DNA of 64,000 nucleotides, taken from contig CALUMU010000009.1 in the NCBI GenBank assembly GCA_944321825.1, positions 30,489-94,488 on the forward strand, given 5' to 3'. The translations under genes were made by a program, and so were the position numbers. This document shows positions 53,046 through 62,187 of this stretch, in pieces. Each line of letters begins with the position of its first letter. The stretch's first letter is position 1. The notes under the pieces are model-generated. The model saw only the letters and a list, made by a program, of their open reading frames with translations, made no database searches and had not been told where the DNA came from. The DNA comes from Candidatus Amulumruptor caecigallinarius. GTDB lineage: Bacteria; Bacteroidota; Bacteroidia; Bacteroidales; Muribaculaceae.

Positions 53046-54071
53046 ATGCAATTATTGTTAAGATTGGCAAGAAAACACCATATATGCCTGTTGCTGGCAC
53101 TATACGCAGCGCACACCCTGTCATCATGCACGACCGAAGCCATATACCGCAGCGACGAGGGCGCGATATGGGCGACAGTGTACCATATAAAATACAAGTC
53201 GCCCCGCCAGATGACCGACAGCATCATCATGACGCTAAGGCGCGTGGAGATGTCGGTATCCGTATTCAACGACTCGTCATTGGTGTCACGCCTCAACCGT
53301 GCCGAATCACTCGCAGCCGACAGCATCCTTGCCAAAGTGTTCAAAGGGTCTGTCACCGTCAGCCGTCTCAGCCATGGCGCATTCGACCCGACTGTCGCCC
53401 CATTGGTAGAGCTATGGGGATTCGGCCGCAACCGGCAGATACATGAAGCACCGACAGAAGAAGCCATAGCTCAGGCTTTAGAATATGTAGGGATTGCGCA
53501 ATGCAGCATCAATGATGAGATGGTTATCACGAAAAAACACCCTCGCACACAGTTTAACTTCTCAGCGATAGCCAAAGGATTGGCGTGTGACGAAGTAGGC
53601 CGGATGATGCGTCGCAACGGCATAACCGACTACATGATAGAAATAGGCGGGGAAGTGGTCTTGAGCGGCCATAATGAGCAGGGCAACAAATGGAAGTTGA
53701 GTGTTGATGCTCCGATAACAGATGACAAGAATCCGTCAGCCCACTACAGGTTAGCCATGATAGACGTGACCGATTGCGGGATAGCGACAAGCGGCAACTA
53801 CCGCAACTACCACAACGTCGGCGGGCAAACCATAGGCCACACCATCAGCCCTGCGACAGGACATCCCATCGACAACGGATGCCTCTCTGCCACTGTAATA
53901 GCGCCAGACTGCATGATGGCCGATGCACTCGCAACATCGTGCATGGCAATGCATCCTGACAGCGCCATGGCGATGATCGAAAGCCTACCAGGCGTGGAGG
54001 CGTTGATAGTGTTGCCCGGAGAGCCATACTCGGTGATAACTTCACAAGGTTTCCCTGAAATCCATCATTGA
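53046..54071 (+). CDS. apbE: ApbE-family FMN transferase lipoprotein
   Basis: Attaches FMN from FAD to threonines of exported or membrane proteins. 341 residues; a signal peptide with lipobox TLSSC places it on the periplasmic side. Motifs seen: GAFDPTVAPLVELWGFG, FNFSAIAKGLACDEV, MIEIGGEVVLSG and CGIATSGNYRNYHNVGG. NqrB and NqrC, encoded at the other end of the window, carry its target motifs, so it is the likely maturation enzyme. A TTG at 53034 is a less likely start. Confidence 0.93.
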   Translation: MQLLLRLARKHHICLLLALYAAHTLSSCTTEAIYRSDEGAIWATVYHIKYKSPRQMTDSIIMTLRRVEMSVSVFNDSSLVSRLNRAESLAADSILAKVFKGSVTVSRLSHGAFDPTVAPLVELWGFGRNRQIHEAPTEEAIAQALEYVGIAQCSINDEMVITKKHPRTQFNFSAIAKGLACDEVGRMMRRNGITDYMIEIGGEVVLSGHNEQGNKWKLSVDAPITDDKNPSAHYRLAMIDVTDCGIATSGNYRNYHNVGGQTIGHTISPATGHPIDNGCLSATVIAPDCMMADALATSCMAMHPDSAMAMIESLPGVEALIVLPGEPYSVITSQGFPEIHH

Positions 54072-54087
54072 TTACCAATCCTACTTG

Positions 54088-55014
54088 ATGCGCTCTAACG
54101 ACACAACTCCCAGCCTAAGCGTAGTTGTCCCAGTGTACAACCGGCGCAACCTCGTCATGGAGACCTTGCACAGCATAGCCTTGCAGAAAGGGGAACACTT
54201 TGACCTGATAGTAGTGGACAACGGCTCCACTGACGGCAGTTACGAGCTGCTCCAAAGCGAGCTATCACGTCTTGCTCATGACGGAATGAGTGTACGGCTG
54301 CTGCGACAGGAAACGCCTGGAGCTTGCCGGGCACGCAACACAGGGCTTGACGCAGTAGAGACCCGGTGGACCATGTTTTTCGACAGTGACGACATAATGC
54401 TGCCCGGACATATCCACCGGATGATGGATGCGGCACGACAGCATGAGGATGCCGAAGTTATAGGAGCACCTGTCATGCTGCACGACGGACGCAGACCGCT
54501 ACGCCGGCTACCGTTCGGGCAGTCTTTAGCTACCCACCTGATGCACAGCCACTGGTCGACCCAAAGGTATATGGCCCGCACTTCGCTCTTCCGCAAGGTG
54601 GGCGGCTGGAACGAAGCGCTGCCAGGCTGGGACGATTTCGAACTTGGCGTACGCCTCCTTTTGGAACACCCTTCAGTAGTTGTCATCGACAAAGCTCCGT
54701 TAGTATGGCAGCGACAGCACGAAGAGTCGATTACCCGGCTGGACTTCAACCACAACCCTGCCAAATGGGAGCTTTCGTTGGACACAATCGCACGGCTGCT
54801 CGCAGGTCGGGAAGAGATGAAATATGTAGCCGCCCGCAATGCCATGCTCGCGGCCAATTACATGCGCGAAGGGCATCCTGAGCTGGCATCGCCACGCTAT
54901 GCCTTAGCATTAGAACAATGTACACGGCATCAACGCGCTGCCATCAGGCTTATATACCATACTGTGCGCCTGACCGGCCATGGCGCACCATTCCTCGCAT
55001 TAAGGATATTATGA
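54088..55014 (+). CDS. Family 2 glycosyltransferase
   Basis: The 308-residue GT-A fold enzyme opens with LSVVVPVYNRRNLVMETLHS, the nucleotide-sugar site VVDNGSTDGSYELL and the metal motif FFDSDD. No membrane helices. The acceptor and sugar are unknown; there is no polysaccharide cluster around it. Its stop overlaps the ispD start (ATGA at 55011-55014), so the two are translated together. Confidence 0.88.
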   Translation: MRSNDTTPSLSVVVPVYNRRNLVMETLHSIALQKGEHFDLIVVDNGSTDGSYELLQSELSRLAHDGMSVRLLRQETPGACRARNTGLDAVETRWTMFFDSDDIMLPGHIHRMMDAARQHEDAEVIGAPVMLHDGRRPLRRLPFGQSLATHLMHSHWSTQRYMARTSLFRKVGGWNEALPGWDDFELGVRLLLEHPSVVVIDKAPLVWQRQHEESITRLDFNHNPAKWELSLDTIARLLAGREEMKYVAARNAMLAANYMREGHPELASPRYALALEQCTRHQRAAIRLIYHTVRLTGHGAPFLALRIL

Positions 55015-55745
55015 CACAACATCAGATGGACTCATCAAACATCACACTCATCGTAGTAGCAGCCGGTACCGGCTCGCGCTTCGGGTCAGATGTCCCCAAG
55101 CAGTATCTTGACATACATACCCCCGACGGCGACATGCCTGTCATAATAGCGACTCTCAGCCGATTTGCCGCCTTGCTCCAAGAAGCGCAGATATTAGTTG
55201 TAGTCAGCGAGATGTGGCAATCCCACATGACAGAGGAGCTTGACCGATTTGGGCTTTCCGACCGCGTAGAGATTATAGCCGGAGGCGCGACACGCACCGA
55301 GAGCGTAAGCAACGCTCTTGCAGCGGTCAAAGCCGGCTGCCAATACATCGGCGTACATGACGGTGTGCGCCCCATAGTGCCACGGGATGTAGTCATGGAA
55401 GCCTTAGAAGCAGTCAAAGAGGGTGCTGAAGGAGCAATCCCTGTCATAGATGTCACGGATTCGCTCAGAGAGCTGCAAGCCGAGGGAGACTCCGCACCCG
55501 TGGATCGTGCACGATACAAGGCCGTGCAGACTCCGCAGTTTTTCCCTGCCAAGTTGCTAATTGAAGCATACCGCACTCGTGCCCCAAAGGGTACGTTTAC
55601 CGATGATGCATCCGTCCTTGCGGCAGCCGGACACACCGATATGAGACTCACACACGGCTCGCCGTACAACATCAAGATAACGCATCCTCTCGACATCAAG
55701 ATTGCGGAGATATACAGCCTCTCATCAACCATATCGGCACAGTGA
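55011..55745 (+). CDS. ispD: 2-C-methyl-D-erythritol 4-phosphate cytidylyltransferase
   Basis: Third step of the non-mevalonate isoprenoid pathway. The 244-residue protein has VVAAGTGSRFGSDVPKQYLD (CTP site), GGATRTESVSNALAAV, VHDGVRPIVPRDV and the C-terminal NIKITHPLDIKIAEI. A long upstream extension of the frame overlaps the glycosyltransferase and is not coding. A short stem (55741-55748 with 55760-55767) covers the stop codon. Confidence 0.95.
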   Translation: MTQHQMDSSNITLIVVAAGTGSRFGSDVPKQYLDIHTPDGDMPVIIATLSRFAALLQEAQILVVVSEMWQSHMTEELDRFGLSDRVEIIAGGATRTESVSNALAAVKAGCQYIGVHDGVRPIVPRDVVMEALEAVKEGAEGAIPVIDVTDSLRELQAEGDSAPVDRARYKAVQTPQFFPAKLLIEAYRTRAPKGTFTDDASVLAAAGHTDMRLTHGSPYNIKITHPLDIKIAEIYSLSSTISAQ

Positions 55746-55750
55746 ACAAC

Positions 55751-55948
55751 TTAAGTGAGTGTTCACTTTAAATTATAATTATGTTTTTAAGCGAATTTCA
55801 TCATGGTTGGTTCATCTTCAGCTCACTTTCGGCCGCTATTCCTCTCATCGTCAGTCACGTAGCTCGCTACGCTCTTTCCTCTTTGAGAAATATCATCTCG
55901 AAAGTAATCCAGAATCTGAACCAAAATTTAAAATGAACACTCACTTAA
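55751..55948. repeat. 198-bp foldback (MITE-like) element before recG
   Basis: Arms 55751-55774 and 55925-55948 are inverted copies matching at 23 of 24 positions. Imperfect pairing continues inward (TTGGTTCA on both sides, ACTTTCG on both sides), and an internal palindrome CGTAGC-TC-GCTACG lies near the middle. No transposase is encoded. The right arm contains the recG start ATG (55933) and its first five codons. Short relatives occur at 488-550, 13511-13528 and 52925-52943. Confidence 0.72.
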
Positions 55949-58020
55949 CTCAACGCGACATAAAGTTTCTCAAAGGCGTAGGGCCAAAACGTGCCGAGCT
56001 CCTACAGAAAGAGTTGGGTATCAACACATTCTACGACCTGCTGACCCATTATCCTACGCACTACCTCGACCGCACGAAGGTATACCGCATACGCGATTTG
56101 AACGAGGAGATGTCGATGGTACAGGTCAGAGGCCGTTTCGTGACATTTACCGTTCGTGGAGAAGGTGCCAGGACCCGGTTGGTAGGGCTGTTCTCCGACG
56201 GACACTCCACAATGGAAGTCGTGTGGTTCAGACAGATACGCAAGCTCAAAGATGCCTACCAGCCAGGCAATGAGTATATCCTCTTCGGAAAACCAGCCTA
56301 TTATAACGGCATAGTGCAGATGGTGCATCCCGAAGTGGATTCGCCCTCCAACCTCGCCGCTACCAGCGGCCTCAGAGGTGTGTATCCACTTACAGAGAAG
56401 CTGCGCAACGGTGGATTTTCATCACGGACATTCTACACCATGGCGATGAATGTGCTTGCCGCTACCCCGATAATCCAAGACCCGCTACCCCCGGATATCA
56501 TATCGCGCAACAAGCTCATGCCGCTGCGTGAAGCCCTGACGGCAGTACACAATCCACGGTCGCATCAAGAGGCCGCGCAAGCACGTCTGCGCCTGAAGTT
56601 CGACGAGCTGTTTTACCTGCAACTTGACATACTCCGCTATGCCCGGGGCAGAAAACAGGCCATCGGCGGTTACAGATTCTCACGCATCGGTGACTACTTC
56701 AACCGTTTTTATTTCGAGCATCTACCATTTGAACTGACATCCGCCCAGAAGAGGGTCATCAAGGAAATCCGCGCCGACATGGGGTCAGGACGACAGATGA
56801 ACCGCCTCCTGCAAGGCGATGTAGGGAGCGGGAAAACTCTCGTGGCTCTGCTCTGTATGCTCATAGCCCTTGACAACGGCATGCAGGCCTGCCTGATGGC
56901 TCCTACCGAGATACTCGCCACTCAGCATTTCGAGACGCTCCGCTCGTTGGTTGCGCCCCTCGGCATAAGCGTAGCCCTTCTCACCGGCTCCACACCGGCT
57001 GCCCGCCGACGTGAAATCCACACAGGCCTGATGGACGGATCCATACACATCCTCGTAGGCACACATGCCGTGTTGGAAAGCCCTGTAGAATTTCTGCGGT
57101 TAGGATTTGCCGTCATCGACGAACAACACCGTTTCGGCGTAGCCCAACGCGCCCGACTGTGGGGCAAAAGCCACATACCGCCGCATGTATTGGTGATGAC
57201 CGCCACACCTATACCGCGCACATTGGCCATGACCGTCTACGGCGACCTTGACGTTAGCGTAATCGATGAACTGCCCCCGGGACGTAAGCCTGTAGTCACC
57301 CTGCTACGATATGACGAAAACCGCGAGCAAGTATACCGCGCCATCGGCACGCAGCTCAATCAGGGGCGGCAGGTCTACATAGTCCATCCACTGATTAAAG
57401 ACAATGACAAGCTGGCATTGAAAAGCCTTGAGGAGGGTTACGAAATTATCTGCAACGTATTCCCACACCGCAAAGTGGCGTTCGTGCACGGCCAAATGAA
57501 GCCGTCAGAGAAAGACTACCAGATGCAGCTGTTTGCATCCGGCCAAGCCGACATTTTGGTGGCTACAACCGTCATCGAAGTCGGGGTCAACGTACCCAAT
57601 GCCTCCGTCATGGTGATAGAGAATGCCGAGCGGTTCGGACTGTCGCAGCTCCACCAGCTGCGCGGACGCGTGGGACGAGGAGCCGACCAAAGTTACTGCA
57701 TACTGATGAGCAAGCGCACCATCGGCCGAGATACTCGCAAGCGTCTTGAAATCATGACCTCCACATCTGACGGATTCCTGATTGCCGAAGCCGACATGAA
57801 ACTTCGCGGTCCGGGCGACATCGAGGGGACCATGCAGAGCGGCATGGCCTTCGACCTCAAAATAGCATCTCTGGCTGCCGACGGCCAGATACTTACCCTT
57901 GCCCGCCGTGAAGCAGAAACAGTCCTCGATGGTGACCCTACCCTCGCACTACACCCCGGACTGTCAGCCAGACTCAAAGCCCTGTTCTCCCGCACACTTG
58001 ACTGGTCACGCATATCCTGA
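55933..58020 (+). CDS. recG: ATP-dependent DNA helicase RecG
   Basis: Remodels stalled replication forks and branched DNA. 695 residues: N-terminal wedge domain (KFLKGVGPKRAELLQKELG, THYPTHYLDRTKV), helicase motifs GDVGSGKT, the DEQHRFG box, TATPIPRT and QLRGRVGRG. The frame is open further upstream to 55759, but that part is the foldback repeat. The ATG at 55933 gives MNTHLTQRDIKFLKGVG, the normal length, with MNTHL encoded by the repeat arm. Confidence 0.96.
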   Translation: MNTHLTQRDIKFLKGVGPKRAELLQKELGINTFYDLLTHYPTHYLDRTKVYRIRDLNEEMSMVQVRGRFVTFTVRGEGARTRLVGLFSDGHSTMEVVWFRQIRKLKDAYQPGNEYILFGKPAYYNGIVQMVHPEVDSPSNLAATSGLRGVYPLTEKLRNGGFSSRTFYTMAMNVLAATPIIQDPLPPDIISRNKLMPLREALTAVHNPRSHQEAAQARLRLKFDELFYLQLDILRYARGRKQAIGGYRFSRIGDYFNRFYFEHLPFELTSAQKRVIKEIRADMGSGRQMNRLLQGDVGSGKTLVALLCMLIALDNGMQACLMAPTEILATQHFETLRSLVAPLGISVALLTGSTPAARRREIHTGLMDGSIHILVGTHAVLESPVEFLRLGFAVIDEQHRFGVAQRARLWGKSHIPPHVLVMTATPIPRTLAMTVYGDLDVSVIDELPPGRKPVVTLLRYDENREQVYRAIGTQLNQGRQVYIVHPLIKDNDKLALKSLEEGYEIICNVFPHRKVAFVHGQMKPSEKDYQMQLFASGQADILVATTVIEVGVNVPNASVMVIENAERFGLSQLHQLRGRVGRGADQSYCILMSKRTIGRDTRKRLEIMTSTSDGFLIAEADMKLRGPGDIEGTMQSGMAFDLKIASLAADGQILTLARREAETVLDGDPTLALHPGLSARLKALFSRTLDWSRIS

Positions 58021-58062
58021 TGCCGCATGGCCGGCCAGACATGAAACAAAAATTTAACATTA

Positions 58063-58097
58063 TGTAATATTCATGAAACATATTCTTGCTAACTTTG
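58063..58097 (+). promoter_or_regulatory. Promoter and repeat operator of the porin gene
   Basis: TGTAATA (58063-58069) and TGAAACA (58074-58080) are spaced 11 bases start to start; nine bases after the second is the -7 element TAACTTTG (58090-58097). The same order and spacing occurs before the TonB receptor gene at 59363. Confidence 0.55.
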
Positions 58098-58134
58098 TCG
58101 CGGTCAAGTCGCTACCAATCATGGATTTCAAAAT

Positions 58135-59157
58135 ATGAATACGCTTAAAATTTGTTTGGCAATCATACTTGTAGCTTCAGGTGGTATTATATCCGGCTAC
58201 GCACAGGAAAAATCACCATACATCCCCGAAATACACGGTACCATACGTGCAAAATACGAGTATGAACCTCAAATCAACGCCGGACGTTTTCAGGTACGTA
58301 ATGCCCGTGTCGGTGTCAACGGCATCATCATCCCCATAATCTCGTACAAAGCCGAAATCGACCTTTCGGACGAGGGTAAAATCAAGATGCTCGATGCTTA
58401 TGTACGCTTCTCCCCGGAAAAAGTCAAAGCCAATGTCACATTAGGCCAGATGCGTGTGCCATTTACAATTGACGCCCATCGCTCTCCGCATACGCAATAT
58501 TTCGCAAACCGTTCGTTCATAGCCAAGCAGGTGGGCAATGTGCGTGATGTCGGACTTGCCGGAATGTATCAGTTCGGCAAGACAGTCCCCATTACAATAG
58601 AAGGCGGCATCTTCAATGGTTCAGGCTTGACCAACCAGAAGGACTTTTGGACTAAAACCTACAACTTCTCCGCCAAGGTGACCGCGTCATTCTTCGATCG
58701 GTTTGTCGTGGTGGCAAGTGCACAGAAAATCAAACCGGAGGATGTCAACATAATGATGTGGGATGCAGGTGCGTATTATGACGACACCCTTTGGCATATA
58801 GAAGCAGAGTATTTGCGCAAAAATTATGCACACGGAGCTTTTTCCGGAGTAAATGCCGTGGATGCGTTCGTGAGCAGAAAATTCCCGCTGAAAAAATATC
58901 TGACTGGCATTTCAGCCCTCGGCAGGTATGACTATATGTCTAATCACTCCGATGGCATCAAAAACGAAGAGGGGCAACTGTATGCCAACGACCCTGAGCG
59001 TCATCGCATGACATTAGGTACTACATTGCATTTTGGCGTGAAAAAAGTCTATGCCGAAATTCGTCTCAACTACGAAAAATATTTTTACAAGCAAGGTGTC
59101 ACTCCAGGAATATCTGAACAGGACAAATTCGTAGTCGAGCTGATGTGCCACTTTTGA
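58135..59157 (+). CDS. Porin of the phosphate-selective O/P family
   Basis: The 340-residue outer membrane barrel has a signal peptide (ASGGIISGYAQ). The core features are FQVRNARVGVNGIIIPIISY, KAEIDLSDEGKIKMLDAYVR and LGQMRVPFTID, typical for porin O/P-like proteins, with an aromatic C-terminus (ELMCHF). It follows a promoter with a two-repeat operator and ends at a good terminator, so it is a single-gene unit. Confidence 0.88.
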   Translation: MNTLKICLAIILVASGGIISGYAQEKSPYIPEIHGTIRAKYEYEPQINAGRFQVRNARVGVNGIIIPIISYKAEIDLSDEGKIKMLDAYVRFSPEKVKANVTLGQMRVPFTIDAHRSPHTQYFANRSFIAKQVGNVRDVGLAGMYQFGKTVPITIEGGIFNGSGLTNQKDFWTKTYNFSAKVTASFFDRFVVVASAQKIKPEDVNIMMWDAGAYYDDTLWHIEAEYLRKNYAHGAFSGVNAVDAFVSRKFPLKKYLTGISALGRYDYMSNHSDGIKNEEGQLYANDPERHRMTLGTTLHFGVKKVYAEIRLNYEKYFYKQGVTPGISEQDKFVVELMCHF

Positions 59158-59191
59158 CTTCGTGCTAATAGCTAAAAACATTTGCTTTTGG

Positions 59192-59220
59192 AAGACCCCG
59201 AAAAATCGGGGTCTTTTTTT
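59192..59220 (+). terminator. Terminator of the porin gene
   Basis: AAGACCCCG-AAAAAT-CGGGGTCTT followed by TTTTT: a classic intrinsic terminator. Confidence 0.93.
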
Positions 59221-59294
59221 TGCGCCTAAACGACATAACACGTTTTATAGTGTAATTATTATGAAATATTAGCTTCATAAAAGCTTAATCTGCG

Positions 59295-59329
59295 TGAAAC
59301 AGCTATGAAACAACATTTGTGGAACTTTG
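59295..59329 (+). promoter_or_regulatory. Promoter and repeat operator of the TonB receptor gene
   Basis: TGAAACA occurs at 59295-59301 and again at 59306-59312, 11 bases apart. After nine bases comes GAACTTTG (59322-59329), a -7-like element. Seven-base repeats with a four-base spacer next to the promoter resemble a Pho box in layout. Confidence 0.55.
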
Positions 59330-59362
59330 CAGCGAGAACAAAATTGTTAAACCAATCCACGA

Positions 59363-62149
59363 ATGTTAACATCAAGAATCATACGTCTGCTTGCCCTGAT
59401 GACACTACCAGTTGCAGCCAATGCAGGCGTAATCAGAGGAGTGGTCACGGACGAATCCACCCAAGAAGCCCTGATAGGTGCCACCATATCAGTCAGCCCG
59501 GGAGCAAAAGTCGCAGTTACAGACATCGACGGATGCTATGACATCCAAGTAGCTTCAGGCACATACACAATAACGGTTTCATATGTCGGTTACACGAGCG
59601 CGGACATCAAAGATGTAAGAGTCAGCGGTACCGGCGAGACCAAGCTGGATATTGTGATGAAACCCGACAGCGAAACCCTTTCGGAGGTGACGGTAGTTGC
59701 CAATGCACGGCGGAGCAGTGAGACAGTCGTGGCCAAAGAGCAGCAAGAAAGCATGGTGGTCCTGACTGGTGTCGGAGCCGCCCAGATTGCCAAGACCCAA
59801 GATAAAGACGCATCGGAAGTCATACGCCGCGTACCAGGAGTTTCCATCATCGATGACAAATTTGTGATGGTCAGAGGTCTTTCGCAGAGATACAACAATG
59901 TATGGCTCAATGGCGGAGCCGTACCGAGCAGCGAAGCCGATAGCAGGGCATTTTCATTTGACATTATCCCGTCTTCACAACTTGAGAATCTGACAATCGT
60001 CAAAAGCCCGGCACCGGAATACCCGTCAGACTTTACAGGTGGCTTCATACTTGTGAACACTAAGCAGGAACCCGTATCAGGCCAGCTCAATATCTCGGCT
60101 GGAATCGGCATCAACGACCGCACCCACTTCCGCACATTCGTGTCTTCAAAAGGCAGCGCAACAGACTTCCTCGGCTTTGACAACGGATTCAGGAAATTAT
60201 CCGCCGGAATGGAGGGCAAGCTGAACACCTATCCAGGATATGGAAACCGTATCGATATACTCGGCAACGGCTTTAACAACGACTGGCGGCTACGTAACAG
60301 CCACCCATGGGCCGACATGAAGCTCTCCGCCGATTACAGCCGCCTGTGGCGCATGGACGGCGGTGCGCAATGGGGTATCGTCGTAGCGGCTAACTACAGC
60401 AACACCTACAAGACGCTGACCGACATGGAGAACTCGCTTTACGGACCCTACGACACTACCAACGACAAACCAGTATTCCTGAGAAAGGCCACCGACAACC
60501 AGTGGATCAACGACTCTCGTATAGGGCTGATGGCCAACCTGAGCTTCCGTCCAAGCGGCAACCGGCATTTCTTCGAATGGAAAAACATATTCAACCAGAT
60601 AGGCCGAGACAGGTACAGCACACGCACAGGATTCAACGCCCAGCCCGACAATATCAACAATCAGGAATATTACTACTCGTCAAGGACTACATACAACACG
60701 CAGCTGACTGGCAAACACACTTTTGACAAGGACTATGTGGACTGGAGCGCAGGATACGCCTACTCCAACAATGATATGCCCGACCGGCGGCTGATAGAGC
60801 GTACCGACCGCACCGACCAGCGCATGGGCATATACCGCATAAGCCGTGAGTTCACACGCCTTGACGAAAACATATTTTCAGCCAATGCCAACTACCGCCG
60901 TACATTTGACTGGTCGTGGAGTATGCCGGTCCTGAAAGCCGGTGTATATGCCGAACACCGCAACCGTCAGTACCGCACGAGGGAGTTTCAATATGGCTGG
61001 CAACCCGACAATTCCCTACCACAGGGGTTCCTCTTCGATGACGACGTGGCTACAAACGTGTTGGTCGACGAAAACTATGGTCCTGACAAGCTGTACATGT
61101 ATGAGGAGGTGAACATGCTCAACAATTACGACGGACAGCAGACCACACTGGCAGGGTATTTAGGATTCAATCTGCCCGTGAATAAATTCAATTTCTACCT
61201 TGGATGCCGCTACGAGTATGCCCGACAGGTGCTGCGCATGAACACAAAGCAGTATGAGGAGAGCTGGCAGGACACGCCCTATGACTATTCGGATTTCTTT
61301 CCGTCAATAAATGCCACATACCGCATCGACACCCGACACCAGCTCCGTCTTGCCTATGGCCGCTCTGTCAACCGCCCGGAGTTCCGCGAGCTTTCTCCGT
61401 CAGTATTCTACGACTTCGACCTCGGCAGCAACGTGATGGGCAACTATGACCTCAAAGCGGCATATATCGAAAATGTAGATTTCAGATACGAATGGTATCC
61501 AGGGCCTGGCGAACAGGTGTCACTTGCCCTGTTCTACAAACACTTCACCAACCCTATCGAATGGACCTACACTGTGGCCGGCGGCACAGACCTGATTTAT
61601 TCCTTTGTCAACGCCAAGGGTGCGAATAATTACGGCATCGAGCTTGATATCCGCAAAAATTTAGGGTTCATAGGTCTCAAAGACTTCTCCCTGTCGTTCA
61701 ACGGCGCACTGATCAAAAGCAAGGTTTCGTTCGAACCCGGCTCTAACAATATCGACCGTCCGATGCAAGGCCAGTCGCCATACCTGATAAACACAGGCAT
61801 CTTCTACAACAACGCCGCACACGGCTGGAACGCCTCGGTGCTTTATAACCGCATAGGCAAACGCATCATAGGCGTGGGCAACCGCTACGGAACTAACGCT
61901 GACGGCACTTCACGTAACATTCCAAACTCTTACGAGATGCCCCGCAACACTCTCGACCTGTCCGTAGCGAAAAAATTCGGCGGACTGGAACTCAAACTGG
62001 CAGTACGCGACCTTCTTGCCGAAAAATGCAGGTTCAGCCAGTATGAGACAATCACCAATGCCGACGGCAGCACCTCCGAAATCGAAGAGGTCAACCGCAG
62101 TTACCGCCCCGGACGGACATTCAATCTCACGATAAGCTATAAATTCTGA
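59363..62149 (+). CDS. TonB-dependent receptor with carboxypeptidase-like domain
   Basis: The 928-residue outer membrane receptor has a signal peptide (LLALMTLPVAANA), a carboxypeptidase-regulatory-like domain (VIRGVVTDESTQEALIGATI), a TonB-box/plug region (LSEVTVVANARRSSETV, VPGVSIIDDKFVMVRGLSQR), and a barrel ending RPGRTFNLTISYKF. It is not of the SusC type and there is no SusD partner. The lipoprotein gene follows after 38 bases in the same operon. The substrate is unknown; the shared operator with a porin O/P suggests phosphate or phosphorylated compounds. Confidence 0.9.
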   Translation: MLTSRIIRLLALMTLPVAANAGVIRGVVTDESTQEALIGATISVSPGAKVAVTDIDGCYDIQVASGTYTITVSYVGYTSADIKDVRVSGTGETKLDIVMKPDSETLSEVTVVANARRSSETVVAKEQQESMVVLTGVGAAQIAKTQDKDASEVIRRVPGVSIIDDKFVMVRGLSQRYNNVWLNGGAVPSSEADSRAFSFDIIPSSQLENLTIVKSPAPEYPSDFTGGFILVNTKQEPVSGQLNISAGIGINDRTHFRTFVSSKGSATDFLGFDNGFRKLSAGMEGKLNTYPGYGNRIDILGNGFNNDWRLRNSHPWADMKLSADYSRLWRMDGGAQWGIVVAANYSNTYKTLTDMENSLYGPYDTTNDKPVFLRKATDNQWINDSRIGLMANLSFRPSGNRHFFEWKNIFNQIGRDRYSTRTGFNAQPDNINNQEYYYSSRTTYNTQLTGKHTFDKDYVDWSAGYAYSNNDMPDRRLIERTDRTDQRMGIYRISREFTRLDENIFSANANYRRTFDWSWSMPVLKAGVYAEHRNRQYRTREFQYGWQPDNSLPQGFLFDDDVATNVLVDENYGPDKLYMYEEVNMLNNYDGQQTTLAGYLGFNLPVNKFNFYLGCRYEYARQVLRMNTKQYEESWQDTPYDYSDFFPSINATYRIDTRHQLRLAYGRSVNRPEFRELSPSVFYDFDLGSNVMGNYDLKAAYIENVDFRYEWYPGPGEQVSLALFYKHFTNPIEWTYTVAGGTDLIYSFVNAKGANNYGIELDIRKNLGFIGLKDFSLSFNGALIKSKVSFEPGSNNIDRPMQGQSPYLINTGIFYNNAAHGWNASVLYNRIGKRIIGVGNRYGTNADGTSRNIPNSYEMPRNTLDLSVAKKFGGLELKLAVRDLLAEKCRFSQYETITNADGSTSEIEEVNRSYRPGRTFNLTISYKF

Positions 62150-62187
62150 ACAAGAAACAGTTAAACATCCCTTTAACCAAATAAAGT

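Noticed and set aside
55759..55932. N-terminal extension of recG in the same frame
   Set aside because: It is the interior of the foldback repeat. RecG family proteins start near the KGVGPKRAELL region, and the repeat arm provides a suitable ATG at 55933.
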